DNA from: Carettochelys insculpta
Taxonomy: Eukaryota > Chordata > Testudines > Carettochelyidae
NCBI RefSeq assembly: GCF_033958435.1
Contig: NC_134138.1
Coordinates: 26,628,598 to 26,692,597, forward strand
Direction of reading: 5' to 3'
DNA length: 64,000 bases
Shown here: positions 12,633 to 24,823 of the stretch, piece by piece
Layout: each line of letters opens with the position of its first letter
How positions within the stretch are numbered: position 1 is the stretch's first letter
Made by a program: the position numbers and the translations under genes
Notes under the pieces: model-generated
The model's input: the letters and a program-made list of their open reading frames with translations, nothing else
Database searches by the model: none
What the model was told of the DNA's origin: nothing

Positions 12633-15439
12633 ATGCATATGCTATCCATTGGAACATGGAATGTCCGAAAACTGTGGGTAACTGGAAAATTAGAGCTGCA
12701 TCGGAAGGAGATGGAGAGATACTGATGTGATATACTTGGACTGGCAGAGATTCATTGGATGGCATCAGGAGAGATATGCAGTTGTGAAGTCATTTGGTCA
12801 GGAAACGAAATGAAGCATAATGCAGGAGTTGGATTTCTTCTTAGCAAAACAGCTAGAAGAGCATTATTAGGATACAAACCAGTGAGTGCAAGAATGATGG
12901 TAGCGAGATTCAAAGCAAAACTGTTCAACATCTCAGTCATTCAGGTGTATGCACCCACATCAGAGAGAGTCATGGGAAGGTTTGGATATGAAGAAAGAAA
13001 CGAACGAGGTGAGAAACTGCTAGAGTTTGCTACAAAGCATGAGATGGTGATCTGCAACACGAGATTCCAACAAAAGGACTGTAGAAAATGGATGTGGTGC
13101 TCAAATGACAGGAAGTCCAAGAACATGATAGATATGATTTTGATAAGGAGAAGATGGGTAATATCAGTACAGCAGTGCCAAACTTTCCAAGGAGCAGATA
13201 TAAACTCAGACCACAGTCTAGTGATCACAAACATCAAGATAAAACTCAAAAGAAAATGTAAGACATGGTTTGAGAAAAGAAGAGAGGTGGCGAGGCTATG
13301 TGAGGAAGAAACTGGGAGTGCATACAAAGCAGTGCTCGAAGAGAAGATGAAGAATATCGCCACAGAAAAAGACCTAGATAAGAGAGTCACAGGGATAGCC
13401 ATCGCTGTAGAAGAGGCAACTGAGCAGACTGTTCCAGAAGAAGAAAAGATCAATAAGAAGTGTATTACGCAGGAGACACTGAAGTTGGTTCAAGAAAAGA
13501 GAGTGATCAGAAGAGATGTTTTTGAGATGGCAGAACAGAAATATAGGGTGAAATGCAATGAGTTAAGGAAAGCAGCCAGAAAGGTTAAGGAGAAATGGTT
13601 AGAGGAACAATGTAAAGATATAGAGAGGTATTACAGTGAATGTAAGACCAGGGAGGTGTATAAGACAATTAGGAATATTAATAGGAAATGGCAACCAAAG
13701 CAGATGGTGATCAAAGATGAGACTGAAGAAGTGCTCATGAACAGGGAGAAGGTTGTGCAGCAATGGATGAGCTATTGCACCTATCTATACAAAGCACAGT
13801 TGGACCTGAGTGTCTCAGAGGCCGTGTCTACACGTGCCCCAAACGTCGAAATGGCCATTTGCGTGGCCATTTCGAAGTTTGGGACACGTGTAGACGTAGC
13901 CAGAGAGACTGATTGAAGAACTGAAAGAGTTATCTCCACCAAGCATCGTGGGCAAGACCAATATTTCAAAGGAGCAGGTAGAAAAAGCAGTGAAATGACT
14001 AAAGAACAACAAGAGCAGTGGCAATGATAAGATCACAGGACAGATGATCAGATATGGAGGAGAAAGCATGATTCAGGAAATACACCAGCTATGTAACATA
14101 GCATGGAAAGAAGGGAAGGCACCTAAGAAATGGACAAGATCTGTGCTAGTGACAATCCCCAAGAAAGGAAGTACATTGGAGAGCAAGAACTACAGAACGA
14201 TTGCCTTAACGAGTCATCTAGGCAAGGTGCTGATGAAGATACTGACTGGGAGACTAAGATTGCAGATAGAAGAACATATAGCAGATGAGCAAGTGGGGTT
14301 CAGAAAAGATAGAAGTACCGTACAGCAGATATTGGCCCTAAGAATGATAACAGAGAAAGCTCGATGAATGAACAAGAACGTATGCACTTGCTTCGTCAAT
14401 TTTCAAAAGGCATTTGGTAGTATAGATCAGAAAGTGACTTGGGTGCTACTGGAGTCATATGGAGTGGATAGCAGACTGATATGGTTGTTGAAGGATACTA
14501 ATGATAATGAGGAGGCAGCAGTGAGAACATGCGGGGAGTTGGGGAGTTGGTTTAAAACAAATAGAGGTACGAGACAAGGAGATCCAATATTGCCAAGTAT
14601 CTTCATTGCACATCTGGAGAGAGCTATGGACAAGATCAAGGAAGAAGTAGAAGGGATATCTGTGCACAGGAAAAGAATTAACAACTTGAGATTTGTGAAT
14701 GATATAGTTATCATTGAGGAAGATGAGGAGACATCAGTGAAAACGGTGCAGGTGTTAAACAAGGAAGGGAAGCAGTATGGACAAATTATGAACAATGGGG
14801 ATAAGGAAATAGGAAGGAAGATCAGTGTCGATGGTATTGAACGAGAAAATGTAGAGAAGTTCACATATCTGGGGAGCAACATAATGTATGATCTGGACTG
14901 TAAGAAGGAAATAGTGACTAGAATAGCAAAAACAAGAGTGAATTTGAAGGTGATGGATACGATCTGGAAAAGCAAAGCAATTAGCTTAAGAATGAAGCTG
15001 AGTGTCTTGAAAACTTGTGTATTCAACAGCATGTTGTACGGATGTGAGATGGGCAATAACGAAAGATTCAAAAAGAAGAATATTGGCGTTCGAAAGGAGT
15101 TGTTACAGAAAGATTCTGAGAAGAAGATGGATGCAGAAGGTCACCAATGAGGAATTATATGGGAAGATACAGCTGAAAGAGAACCTGCTGCAGAAGGTTA
15201 TAAAACAGAAGCTACAACTATTTGGGCATATTTGCAGAATGAATGGCGAACAAAAAATTAAGACCCTGGTATTTGGCATAATGGATGATTCGAATAGGAG
15301 AGGAAAACCCCCCAGAGAATGGGTAGATGATATAGTAGATTGGTGCAGAGCTAGTCTACAGAAACTAAGCCACTCCTCACTGGACAGGGAAAGATGGAAG
15401 GAAATAGTGAGAGGGGCATCAGACACAAAGGGGTGCTGA
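12633..15439 (+). pseudogene. RTE-like LINE polyprotein (APE endonuclease plus reverse transcriptase), broken
   Basis: The frame opens with GTWNVRKL near 12650, the usual start of an apurinic-type endonuclease. The endonuclease continues with QVYAPTSE (around 12945) and SDHSLV (around 13207). The reverse transcriptase follows with KNYRTIALTS (around 14188), GTRQGDPILPSI (around 14566) and a C-terminal YLGS and LYGCE segment. The protein would have nicked target DNA and copied its RNA onto it. Breaks are an in-frame TGA near 12723, an insertion at 13820-13901, a TGA near 13996, a TGA at 14365 and a frameshift near 15060. The catalytic FADD box reads FVND at about 14692-14703, so one metal-binding aspartate is lost. 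The copy is inactive. Confidence 0.85.
13820..13901. mobile_element. 82-bp palindromic MITE inserted in the RTE-like LINE
   Basis: The left arm GGCCGTGTCTACACGTGCCC is answered by the right arm GGGACACGTGTAGACGTAGC plus C, so almost the whole element folds on itself. The flanks are AGA at 13817-13819 and AGA at 13902-13904, a 3-bp duplication. Removing the element and one AGA rejoins the LINE reading frame without a shift. This fixes both its boundaries and its younger age. Confidence 0.9.
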
Positions 15440-15475
15440 GCCCATGGTTATTGATGATGATGATTTAGATAAGGA

Positions 15476-16301
15476 GTAGAATAAAAACAAAGGATGAGAT
15501 CTTCACCTCTCTGGTCCCTTTAAGTTGAATTAAAGGGCTGATACAGCACTAACGGGCCTTATAAACCTTGTAGCTGTCTTGAAGAGGTTCCTTCAGTACA
15601 GGCATTGTGGAAGACAAACCTTGTGCAGGGGTGTGATGAGAGAAAGGCTGGGGTCAGGAGTGGTGTGTTGTCAGCAGGGCCGTAATATGGAATGTTATAG
15701 AAATTCTGCCATAAGTTAAGAAAGCCTCATGGCAGTCTCTGTTACAGGCCTCTCCAGCCCCTGCAGCAGCCCAGGCCCAGGCAGGGACAAAGGTAGTTAA
15801 AAGCACCATAGCCCTATAAAATCTGACCCCTGATCTGGGAGTTCTGCATTGCACCATAGAGACACTGCATAGAATCTCATCCCAAAAGATACGATGTACT
15901 CCTATATCAAATGTGTACAGTAAGGCTGACAGCCACTGTGGGCCCTGGGGCAAGGAGAGAGGGAGTTCTGCTTGCACACCTGGAAGGGGTGGGGCCAATG
16001 GAGGAAGGGGCGGGGCCTAGGGAAGTCTGCCTTCAGTAATGAACTGGACCACAATTAAATTGGTCAAGTTGATCTTCTGTCAAAATTTTACATTGCAATG
16101 AATGGATCCTTAAGAGAGCAGCAAAATTTTGATCCTAAGAAATTTTCTAATGACAAAACCAACAAGCAGTAGTTCTACCATGTGAAAGTAAATTTACCAT
16201 GAAATCAATTAAAAATAGTAAACATATGTATGAGATAAAGACATTCATTATTACAGACTAGGACACGTGTTCCTACATTGTATTATTGAATCCTATGCTG
16301 A
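15476..16301. other. Unassigned DNA, GC-richer near 15660-16020
   Basis: No gene is recognised. The segment 15930-16020, with ggaaggggtggggccaatgg, has the look of a turtle GC-rich repeat, but no ends can be placed. Confidence 0.35.
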
Positions 16302-16309
16302 CTTTAGAA

Positions 16310-17119
16310 CAATGTTTTCCAATCTTTTTTTTATAAAATTCTCCTTTAAAAACATTATATGTACCCCCAGAGTTCTCTCATTTGCCACCTATTGAGAAAC
16401 ATGGTCCTAAATTAATCTGAGGTTTTGAAACAAGTGCCATTGAACCTTTCCAGATTACTGTACCCTCTTCAGGAGTCAGATTTGTTTTGTATACTACCAA
16501 GTTGCACCTTCCTTAAAAACTCATCATCATCATCAGTCCCTTGACCAAGGTCGTTGGGGCACCTATGAGGCGTGTCTTGGGCAGATTTTAAACCCGGCAG
16601 AGCCCATCCCTCTCCAGGCGGCCATAGCCCCGTTAGCCTGCCTCCTTACAGAGGCAGTTGTCAGTCTGCACCACTAGTAGGTGGGGTTGACTTGTGTGGA
16701 CTCGGGTTATCAGCAGGCTACAACTTTTCGCTTCTCACCCTAAGAGCTAGCTGATCCTGACGCTGCTGGCTGCAGTGCTAAGCGTGCACCACACCTTGCA
16801 GACCAAAAACTTAAAAACTACTTGCTTACAAAAACATGCAAAAATATTACAGAAGGCTGCTAGTGAAAACTTGCTGACTTTCTATCTTATTATCAAATCA
16901 ATGAATTGAAATAGAAATAGAGTACATTCATTCAGCGTAAGGCATATGAAGCAGCAGAAACAAGTCATTGTCTGAATGAACTTTTAGATTGTGCTGACTG
17001 CTATTCTTTTTTCTTGTAGCCTGTTGTAAAGCTAGGCAAATAGCTAGATGAGTTATGTACCCCCTTAAAGACTTTGGTGTACTCCCAAGGGTACATGTAG
17101 CTTGGGTTGAGAAACACTG
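16310..17119. mobile_element. hAT-type DNA transposon remnant with perfect 8-bp TSD
   Basis: The element starts CAATGTTTTCCAATC and ends, reversed, CAGTGTTTCTCAACCC. It is flanked by CTTTAGAA at 16302-16309 and CTTTAGAA at 17120-17127, a perfect 8-bp duplication. Those ends and that TSD length are typical of Charlie-like hAT elements. The interior has no open transposase frame, so it is a non-autonomous or internally deleted copy. A separate LINE-tail insertion occupies 16522-16809. Confidence 0.9.
16522..16809 (-). mobile_element. 288-bp LINE tail or LINE-derived SINE, with 10-bp TSD
   Basis: CTTAAAAACT flanks the insert on both sides (16512-16521 and 16810-16819), a perfect 10-bp duplication. 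On the minus strand it ends in a (TGA)n tail, like the RTE-like LINE at 12.4-15.5 kb, but the rest does not match that copy. It is either a 5'-truncated 3' untranslated region of another LINE of this type or a short non-autonomous element using the same machinery. It lies inside the hAT element, so it is younger than that element. Confidence 0.75.
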
Positions 17120-17175
17120 CTTTAGAACACCAAAGAATTTAGTGGAGTCCTATGATATGTAAGTCATTGAAGAAA

Positions 17176-17378
17176 CAATGAGAAGTCCTGGGGCACCTTC
17201 TAGATTAACAGATATATTGGAGCATATGCTTTCATGGGCACAGACTCATTTTGTCAGATGAAGTGGGTCTTTGCCCATGAAAGTTTATGCTCTAATATAT
17301 CTGTTAGTCTATAAGGTGCCACAGGACTTCTCATTGATTTTGCGGATGCAGACTGACACAGCTACCCCTCTGATACTT
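17176..17378 (+). mobile_element. Palindromic Penelope-like terminal repeat, 13-bp TSD
   Basis: GTCATTGAAGAAA at 17163-17175 is repeated at 17379-17391. Between them, a unit starting AGAAGTCCTGGGGCACC runs inward, meets its inverted copy near 17260, and ends with the family terminus GCTACCCCTCTGATAC. Variable-length TSDs and an inverted junction suit a Penelope-like retroelement better than a cut-and-paste transposon. The hammerhead core is degraded here: the plus-strand copy reads CAGATGA where CTGATGA is expected. Confidence 0.75.
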
Positions 17379-17391
17379 GTCATTGAAGAAA

Positions 17392-20296
17392 GCAGTCACT
17401 AGATTCTGACAGTAGTTTTAATGATGTACAGATGTACAAATTATCTTTTTTATAATCATATTGATCACCTATTACTCTTGGAGTCCTCACAGGGTAACTG
17501 AATTATAACTGGCTGCTGTATATTTCCAAAAGCAACAAGAGTTGAACAAAACCCAACCAGCCATAAAAAAGTTAATACAAATAATTTTTAAAGCTGTCCC
17601 TTCCTGTTAGCTTCTTGTATTTCCAGTGTCACTGCTCCAGAGAGATCCTGCAATTAGAGAACCTGTAATTATAGTCTGTAAACTGAAATGTCAAGTCACA
17701 GTTAGCACTTGGGGATTACTATTTTGTACGTTGATCCAGAGTGAGATGTTTATTTCCTTTCTGATCTTTTAAGATATCTGCTCATCAGCCATCAGACAAA
17801 ACATGCTGACTTTCCAGTATCACTTCCAGCTAGCTATCATTTTAAAATATGTGTGAATATTAGGCAATATGCTGCTGACAAGAGTTTGACTTGGCCTGCC
17901 TGTCCATACAGGGTTGCAAATGAGGATAGGTTACCTGCTAATGCCCCTGTGCAGAAAGGTCCTTTGTTTGGCTTTGGATGTACAGGGTGCTGCAGACCCA
18001 CTTACCCTACCCTCTCCCACCAAAAGGGAAAGATGATGAGGGGTATTGGATGGGAGAACCTTGGCTTTATCCCATAAACACAATGGCCAGTAGAGCTAAG
18101 CTGCTCAAGAGTTTAGGGGCAATGGAGTAATACAATCCAGCAGCAAATTAGCAGCTCTTGGAGCAAGGGGAACAGGAGGGGAAGAGGGGGCACAGGAAAG
18201 TAGCTATGATTCTTGTTCTGGGAATGATTCACAGGTAGCTCACAAACTCATTACCCTTCTCTATGAGCTGTGTCCTTGGCACACAGTTTAGCCCATAGCT
18301 GTTAATTGTGCCTCTGTAGTGTTAATGACTATAAACAACGCCTATAACATTCATAATTACTATGTGAATAGCGGGAAACTCTTTGCTGGGTCAAGAAAAA
18401 GGAACTGAGTCAAATTCTGCTTTCATGCTTTGTTCTAAACTGGGGTGTAAAACTTGTTGGTATAGAGACACCCTCAATTACACCAATGTAAATTGAAAAG
18501 GGAAGCTCATTTTTAACAAAGGGGTAAAAAAAAAAAGTTAATCAAGAACAGAAGTCATCTCTCAGCACTCTCAGCATGTTAATATTGAATCATATTTTGC
18601 CTGACTTGGCTATTCTTATTCATGTTGAGTGGTGCCGTATTCACACAACCATCTAATTAAAGAAAAACACACTTGGAGAAAATAGAACAACTTGGCATAG
18701 TAAGCAACATGATGGGTGTCAGGCCCTAACCTGTTCAGACAATTCTGCAAATCCCGGTAAGCATTTATTTGCATCCATAGGTGCTTTCAAAGCCTTTGGA
18801 AAGCTGGTCTTCTCTGTAAAAGAGGTTGGTTATACTGAAATCCCTAGCACACTTTTTGAAGTCTCTGGCTTTTATGCTTTTCTGTCTATAGAAAGCTGTG
18901 CTTTGAATAGTGCTTATTTCAGAGGGGCAGGGCTTGTGAAGGGACAAGAGGAATGGGTAATACTGTAAAATTCATTGTCAGTTCATGGAAAAGCCTTAAA
19001 TAATATAAAGTGAAATGTCATTGCAGGGATAGGAAGCGGTAAGGGAGGAGAAATGCGTTAATTTTGTGAGATATTTACTACAGTTCGGAATCAGTTCTCA
19101 GTGACCCCAGAATGCATTAGTAATAACCGTATTTAATGCAATGGCTTTACAACAGTATAAAACCAGTGAGACTAGGATCTGAATAGGGCCCAGTGGATTT
19201 ACTCAGGATTTACACCTGACTAACAGAGCAGAGTAGAGCCTGTATGTTTTACAATTCATCTCTCATTTGATGACATAAAGATTGTGAAGAAAAAGTAATC
19301 ATATAAGGTGTGAATAAAACCTCAATGAAAAGAAATCTCCTTTTCCCGCTGAGGCATTAGATCCCATATATGCAGCAGATACACATCTGCTACAACATGA
19401 TGGCCCATTAAACTGAACATAGTCAGAAACAGAAGGCAATTGTAGACCCAGAAATTAGACACATATTAAACTCTGGAGTCTGAAGACATAATCCCTTTTC
19501 TTAGAAAATCTGTACACCATGTAAACAATTGAAAGGCTTCTTAAAAGTAGTTTTTCCAAATAATTTCCAGGAGATCCATGGAGTTTTTTTGGAAGTGACT
19601 GCTGTTCTGGGATTCCTGTCAGTGACTAATCTTTGCAAGCACTTGGACCAAATGTGGCAAGGCCTAGAGGAAGAAAGCTATTCATTCAAAGTTGTCAGCA
19701 CATCTAAATGAATTATTCTTCCTAACCTACAATGATTTTTCTTGGTAGAATAAAAAGACTGTGTATGAATAAGGCCCTGTTCAAAGTTTGCCACCATAAG
19801 CATACATTTCCTTGTTAATTCCAACACGATGCAAAATTTACAGCTTTGCAAACAGTAACTGCAAACAAAAGAGAGAGTTAAAGTATTTAACATAATCCTC
19901 TGGGTTTCAGGATATGGCTTACATTAGCCTAAGATTAAGCTCAGATCTTGGCTCTGGGACATGGCTGTGCATTGTACTTCTGCTTTGACAATAAGTATCA
20001 ACTCTTGCTGTTCAATTCTGAGTTAGAAATGTCTGGAAAAGAGCTGGGCAAATGCATGGAGTCACGTGTTATCCGCAAAGAGCCAAATTCTGTTTTCAGT
20101 CGTGTGGATAGGATTCAGAATAACTTCTGGATTATATTGGTGCAACTGAGAGCATTTGGCCCAGTGTACTTGTAATGAGCACAAATCACTAGATTCAATG
20201 GGGTTTGAATCCATATGAATGTTCAGGCTGAACTCCTGTTCCACTGAATTCACTGCCAGAACTCCCAGTGACTCCAGTGGGGCCAAAATTTCACCT
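17392..20296. other. Unassigned DNA
   Basis: No gene or defined repeat recognised. The part near 20170-20290 has diffuse motifs seen in old amniote repeats, but I cannot define an element. Confidence 0.4.
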
Positions 20297-20596
20297 TAAT
20301 GGTGCATCTGCATCTGGGTTAATGTGCGATTCTCAGCTCACATAAACATACCCTTGCTAGGTCTGCTTAAGCTAGCATTCTAACCAAAGAGTGTGAACAG
20401 GTTAGCACTACCAGCCTGAATAGATACCAGGCCAGACCCTCCAGCTATGTATTCTGGTGCCTAGTCAGAGCCACCACCCTTGCTACCCTAGCTATGCCAC
20501 TATGTTTAGCATGGTCTCTCAAGAAGAATCACCACAGGTATGTCTACATGAGCTGGGGATCACACCTTCCAGCTCGAATGGAGACAGGCTTTAACA
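20297..20596. mobile_element. Decayed inverted-repeat DNA element
   Basis: The right part contains GGTATGTCTACATGAGCTGG followed by ggatcacaccttccagctcg, which I associate with a turtle MITE family of the same arrangement. The left part (acataaacataccc, gctagcattc) is consistent with that family's interior. Both ends are worn and no TSD is visible. Confidence 0.45.
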
Positions 20597-20714
20597 ATTT
20601 GATCCAGTGCTCACTGAAGTCAAGAGAAAGCCTCAGTCCTTTTCCTCTCTAGTTCTGATCCTTTGGCCACCGCTGAAATTGGACTAATGACCTGCTCAAT
20701 GCTAAACATTTGTA

Positions 20715-21034
20715 CAGGTTGAAACTTTCTAATCCAGCACTCTGTCATGTGGCAACCTCTGTTATCCGGCATGATTTTAGTTAGCCAGATGCTCTCTTAT
20801 GATGGCTGTGGCCAAGTGTCCTTTGGTCCCATAAACTTTGTTTCCAGCCACCAGTCCTGGCTTTCAGTGTTCTGTGCTGTTATTTAGCTCTAACTTACCC
20901 CTACATGTCTTCTAAGAGCTCAGGTTGAGTGTCACTAATGCTGCTAGTCAATACTGACCTCCTGGGGTCTGGCATATTCTCTCGTCTGGCACTGGTCAAG
21001 GCCTAAGGATTATGGACTAGCGAGGTTCAACCCG
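20715..21034. mobile_element. Tc1/mariner-class (Tigger-like) non-autonomous element
   Basis: The left end CAGGTTGAAACTTTCTAATC and the reversed right end CGGGTTGAACCTCGCTAGTC form an imperfect inverted repeat of roughly 20-24 bp. A TA dinucleotide flanks both sides (20713-20714 and 21035-21036), as required for Tc1/mariner/pogo insertions. The CAGGTTGA start resembles Tigger-type termini. At 320 bp it has no transposase. Confidence 0.75.
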
Positions 21035-21036
21035 TA

Positions 21037-24000
21037 CATGTGTTTGCAGGATCTAGGCTTTGAGTAAGATTGCTAACAAGGGTGCCATTTACTGTCAAAT
21101 ATGGGGTTGACTTTTTTTTATGAAGTCATTGAGCCCACCAGTTCACTTCTCGGCTATTGACTCAGTCATCGAATGATCCTGTTTTTCTCTCTGCTGACCC
21201 CAAAATGGTTTTCAAACCTAAAATGATTTACTGTGCTTTAGGTTTATGTTATCCCCGAGTGTTATAAATGACCCTATAATTTCTAACCTATATTAATACC
21301 TATTTGTAGGTTCTCACAGTCAAATGAATTCTTTCTCACTAAGCAAGGGATTGGGAAAAACTAAGCTATTGCATGAATTAAAGTAAGCACAGTGAAATTT
21401 GTGCATATAACTGGGGAAGATGACTATAAAAATAAACTGAACTTTCCTCTGCCTGTCAGGAAGCACAGGCAGATTCTGAAGTAATAAATTCAAGGTACCT
21501 ATCCACCAAAGGGACTGCATAACAAAATGGTGCAATAAACAATTTTTGACAGAGGTCGAAAAGGTCAGCAGAACTTTGTGTGAGTGAAGAATTTGGATAA
21601 CAGGATTTAATTTTATAGGGTAAAGTAGATATTGGCTGAGAAGAAGTAAGCGTGTGCACAAGATTGTGAGAAAATTGGAAAACAGGGAATCAAGAGAGGT
21701 ACCTAACAATAAGTTTGAAAACCTTGTGACACAGAAAACAAATACATGAAGATGCTACAAAATGGACAAGTGAAAATCTGGGATATTCCAAACTAAAAGT
21801 TTATAAATGAAAGTAGGAAATCTATGGGTATATTAATGAATGTTATGGTTGTTCTTGAAAAATATTTATGGTGACAGTGCTATGGGCTGCAGGCATGTGG
21901 TGGCGGAGAGGCCCCAGGGAGGAGGTTTGGGCATTTTGTTGAAACAATGTTTCTGTTCATTCTTTTGCTCCTGAATGGAGAAGCAGATGGAAGCCACAAA
22001 CTGACAAAACAAGTATTAGGAACATGGCTGTGAGAAAAAACCCTGACGAGAACTTGTTGTATTTTTCTTTTTTTATTGGGGTGGGGGTGGGGGTAAAGTG
22101 CAAGCTGAAAGAGGCTGAAAATTGTGAGTAAAGAAACTCCCTGGCTGCTAGATTTGTAGTTTATTCAGAAAAAGCCAAGATTTGCGTGTGTGTGCATTCT
22201 TTGTAAATAAACAGGGTTACCTCAGAGAAACACCCAAGTCCATCATCAGGTTCTCCTCCTAGCAGAAACAAACTTCAAGACCCTAACAACTGGCTATCTG
22301 GTCAAGTCCAAAGAGGAAATAAAAGACTAGATCAGACACTCTGTAGCAATAACATTGTACAAAGAACATGGTTCCTCTTCTGGTGCCAAACATGAAAAAT
22401 GATGCACATGTTTAAGTTTGCACACATTGAGTAGGCTGAGAGTCTTCAGAGTCAAAGGCTCTTCACAGAGGCCTCAGATCTCAGGGGCACTCAGTATCTG
22501 CTAGGCACAGCTGATGGAGAGAGCCATTTGGCTTCAAGGAGTTGTATGCAAGCTGGGGCTTGCTGGACACTAGAAATGCTCTGTCAAAGCCAACTCCTGT
22601 CTCTGGTATGATTGGGTGAATGTTCTATCTTCTCTTTATCTAACAAACTGAGGAGAGGGAAGCCCAGAGCACAGACCAGAAACTATTCTATATTGATTTT
22701 GCTGTTCTTTACATGCCTCAAATACTCACAATTTCTTCAGCTGAATCCACAGACCTTTCAATACACAGCAGCACTGGTAAATTCACTTTTCTATTTTAAT
22801 GCTTCAAAAATACAGCTAACTAGAAACTTGCACAACATTTCTGTCTGAAATGTAAGAACTTGCCTGGGTTCTATGATAGCAACAATAATTTCACTGGCCC
22901 CTTGGACCTTGTTTCATTTTAAGATGTTACCTGTTTTTCTTCATGGGGCATATCAGTCTTGGAAAGATCTGACATGAAATCCCAAGCTTGGAATATCCCA
23001 AAGTTTTGATGGCACTTGACTATTTCTCCCGACACATGCCAGAATAATCCTCTGCGAGGTCTTGTTTCACTGTTTTTTTGGTAGGAGAAATTTTTACAAT
23101 TAGATGAAAAAATTGGATTTTGTTTTTCAGAAGCATCTCCTGCTTTGCTTCAAGGCACAACTAATGAACAAATGTAAGCTGCATTCTCTACTCATTCATG
23201 CTGGTGTAATGCCATTGGCTCCAACAGTTACTATTGAGTCACCAAGTAAGTGAGAATAGAATAAGGCCCCAGCATCTTTTGGAAAAATACCAGTTGAATA
23301 ACAAATAGGAAACTTTCTTCAGAATGACATGTCATTGGTGAAAAAGATCTTAAATTAGGAAAGAAATGCACCATAAGGAGCACACTGTTTTGTTAGATCC
23401 TGAACAATATAGCTACCAGTGGTGACTTGGTCAATGACCTTTTACAGGTTGATCTTATTCAGAAGCTTTGGATAACATGTGAAATTGGAGATTTGCAAAT
23501 ACCCCATTGCACTCAAGTACATATCAGCCAAGGACTGAAATTCTGGGTCCAGAATGAGGGGGAAAGGATTGTCCGTTTATCCAAAATACATTACAGATTA
23601 TGATCCCAGCCTGGCACAAATGAGAACTGGGAAGCATCAGTTAGAGAGTGACCATAAAAAGCCATGTTCTAAATATAATGAACCCTTATTTAATATTATT
23701 AATGTATTCAATTAATATTAATGTGTTCATTCACAAGTGGTGGGCATTTTTCACATCAACAAGATCTTGACTCTTGGATGCAAAAATTCAAAACCCATGA
23801 CTGTAATTTGCATTTTAAGAGGTCAGTGAATAACACTCTGCTTTCAGGAGGACCTGTGTGATAGATTATCCATTGGTACACAGTGGAATAACTCTGCTGA
23901 CTTCTGTGGAGCTATACCAATTTATATCTGCTAAGAAGCTGGCTCAGTGAATGCTAGGCCTTGTGGCTTCCCTGTGTAATGTCAAAAAATGAAAAAAAAC

Positions 24001-24608
24001 AGGTTTTTGTCCTTTGAACAAAAACCACAGAAACTTCAAGCCGAATCATTTGGATTTGTGGCTCGCTTATTGAGCAGTCTCTGAGAACAGAATAGTGAAT
24101 CAGAAGCGTCATTAAGACGAGATCACAGAAATGCAGTGCCAAGTGGAGTACAGTCAAAGAAGTCATAGTAGGAGTGGAATATATGCTTGTACCTGAAATA
24201 TGTGTGCGTGTGTGGGGAATTGTAATGATTTTTAAAAAATCAGATGATAAACATAGTATACTTGTGTATATGTGAATACAGCCTTGACATACCTGAATAC
24301 CAATGCGAACACACACACTATCCATTCAAGATTACAGAATAATGTACGTTCGCAGAAAATATACCCAATAGAAGCACCAGTGGTCCACCAACATTTTATG
24401 GTTTGTCAAAGATGCACACAAAAAAGACCACCCACTAAGTTTACTATTCAGGAATGCATCCAAGTAGTTTGAACTTTTCTAACAAAGTATGTCTTGAGAG
24501 TTTAGCCACAGCTAAGGAGCTCTAGAGGTTGCTGTTTTTGTTTTTGATTTTTTGATTTTTTTTTTTTAAATCCAAGAAACAAGCTGTCCTTCCATGAACC
24601 TTCTCAAT
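21037..24608. other. Unassigned DNA with one 46-bp patch shared with 26.7 kb
   Basis: No gene is recognised. G-rich low complexity occurs at 22078-22095. The 46 bases at 21877-21922 (ctatgggctgcaggcatg and onward) recur with two differences at 26669-26714 in the GC-rich block, suggesting a stray fragment of the same repeat family. Confidence 0.45.
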
Positions 24609-24770
24609 GGGCCTGTCTAGACTGGGATAAGAATTGTGATTTTTTTTTTATAAACATGTTGCTTAATATGTTTAGGCCTCTGGTGCATTCAGGGCAAGTT
24701 GTATTTTAACATACATGGGGCTGGTAGCGGTGAACCCTAGACTCAATACTGTTAGGCTAAGTGATCCCTG
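24609..24770. mobile_element. Left end of a DNA element (fragment)
   Basis: It starts GGGCCTGTCTAGACTGGG, the GTCTAGAC form of the terminal motif common in this window. No matching right end is found nearby. It is a partial MITE-like element next to a second terminal motif at 24770 (GGCTGTGTGTACACAGG). Confidence 0.4.
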
Positions 24771-24823
24771 GCTGTGTGTACACAGGCAGCCTCTGTCGAC
24801 AGTGGAAAAGTCTACTTTTTCTG

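Larger units (their letters stand above)
12391..15465 (+). mobile_element. Near full-length RTE-like LINE with 10-bp TSD
   Basis: The element is bounded by TAGATAAGGA at 12381-12390 and again at 15466-15475, a perfect 10-bp target-site duplication. The 3' end is a short (TGA)n tail, attgatgatgatgat, typical of RTE-type LINEs. The length of about 3.1 kb matches a complete RTE element. About 240 bp of 5' untranslated sequence precedes the coding region. A foldback element sits inside at 13820-13901. The clade call rests on the tail, the length and the C-terminal reverse transcriptase style. An RTE relative such as BovB or RTE-X cannot be excluded. Confidence 0.85.
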
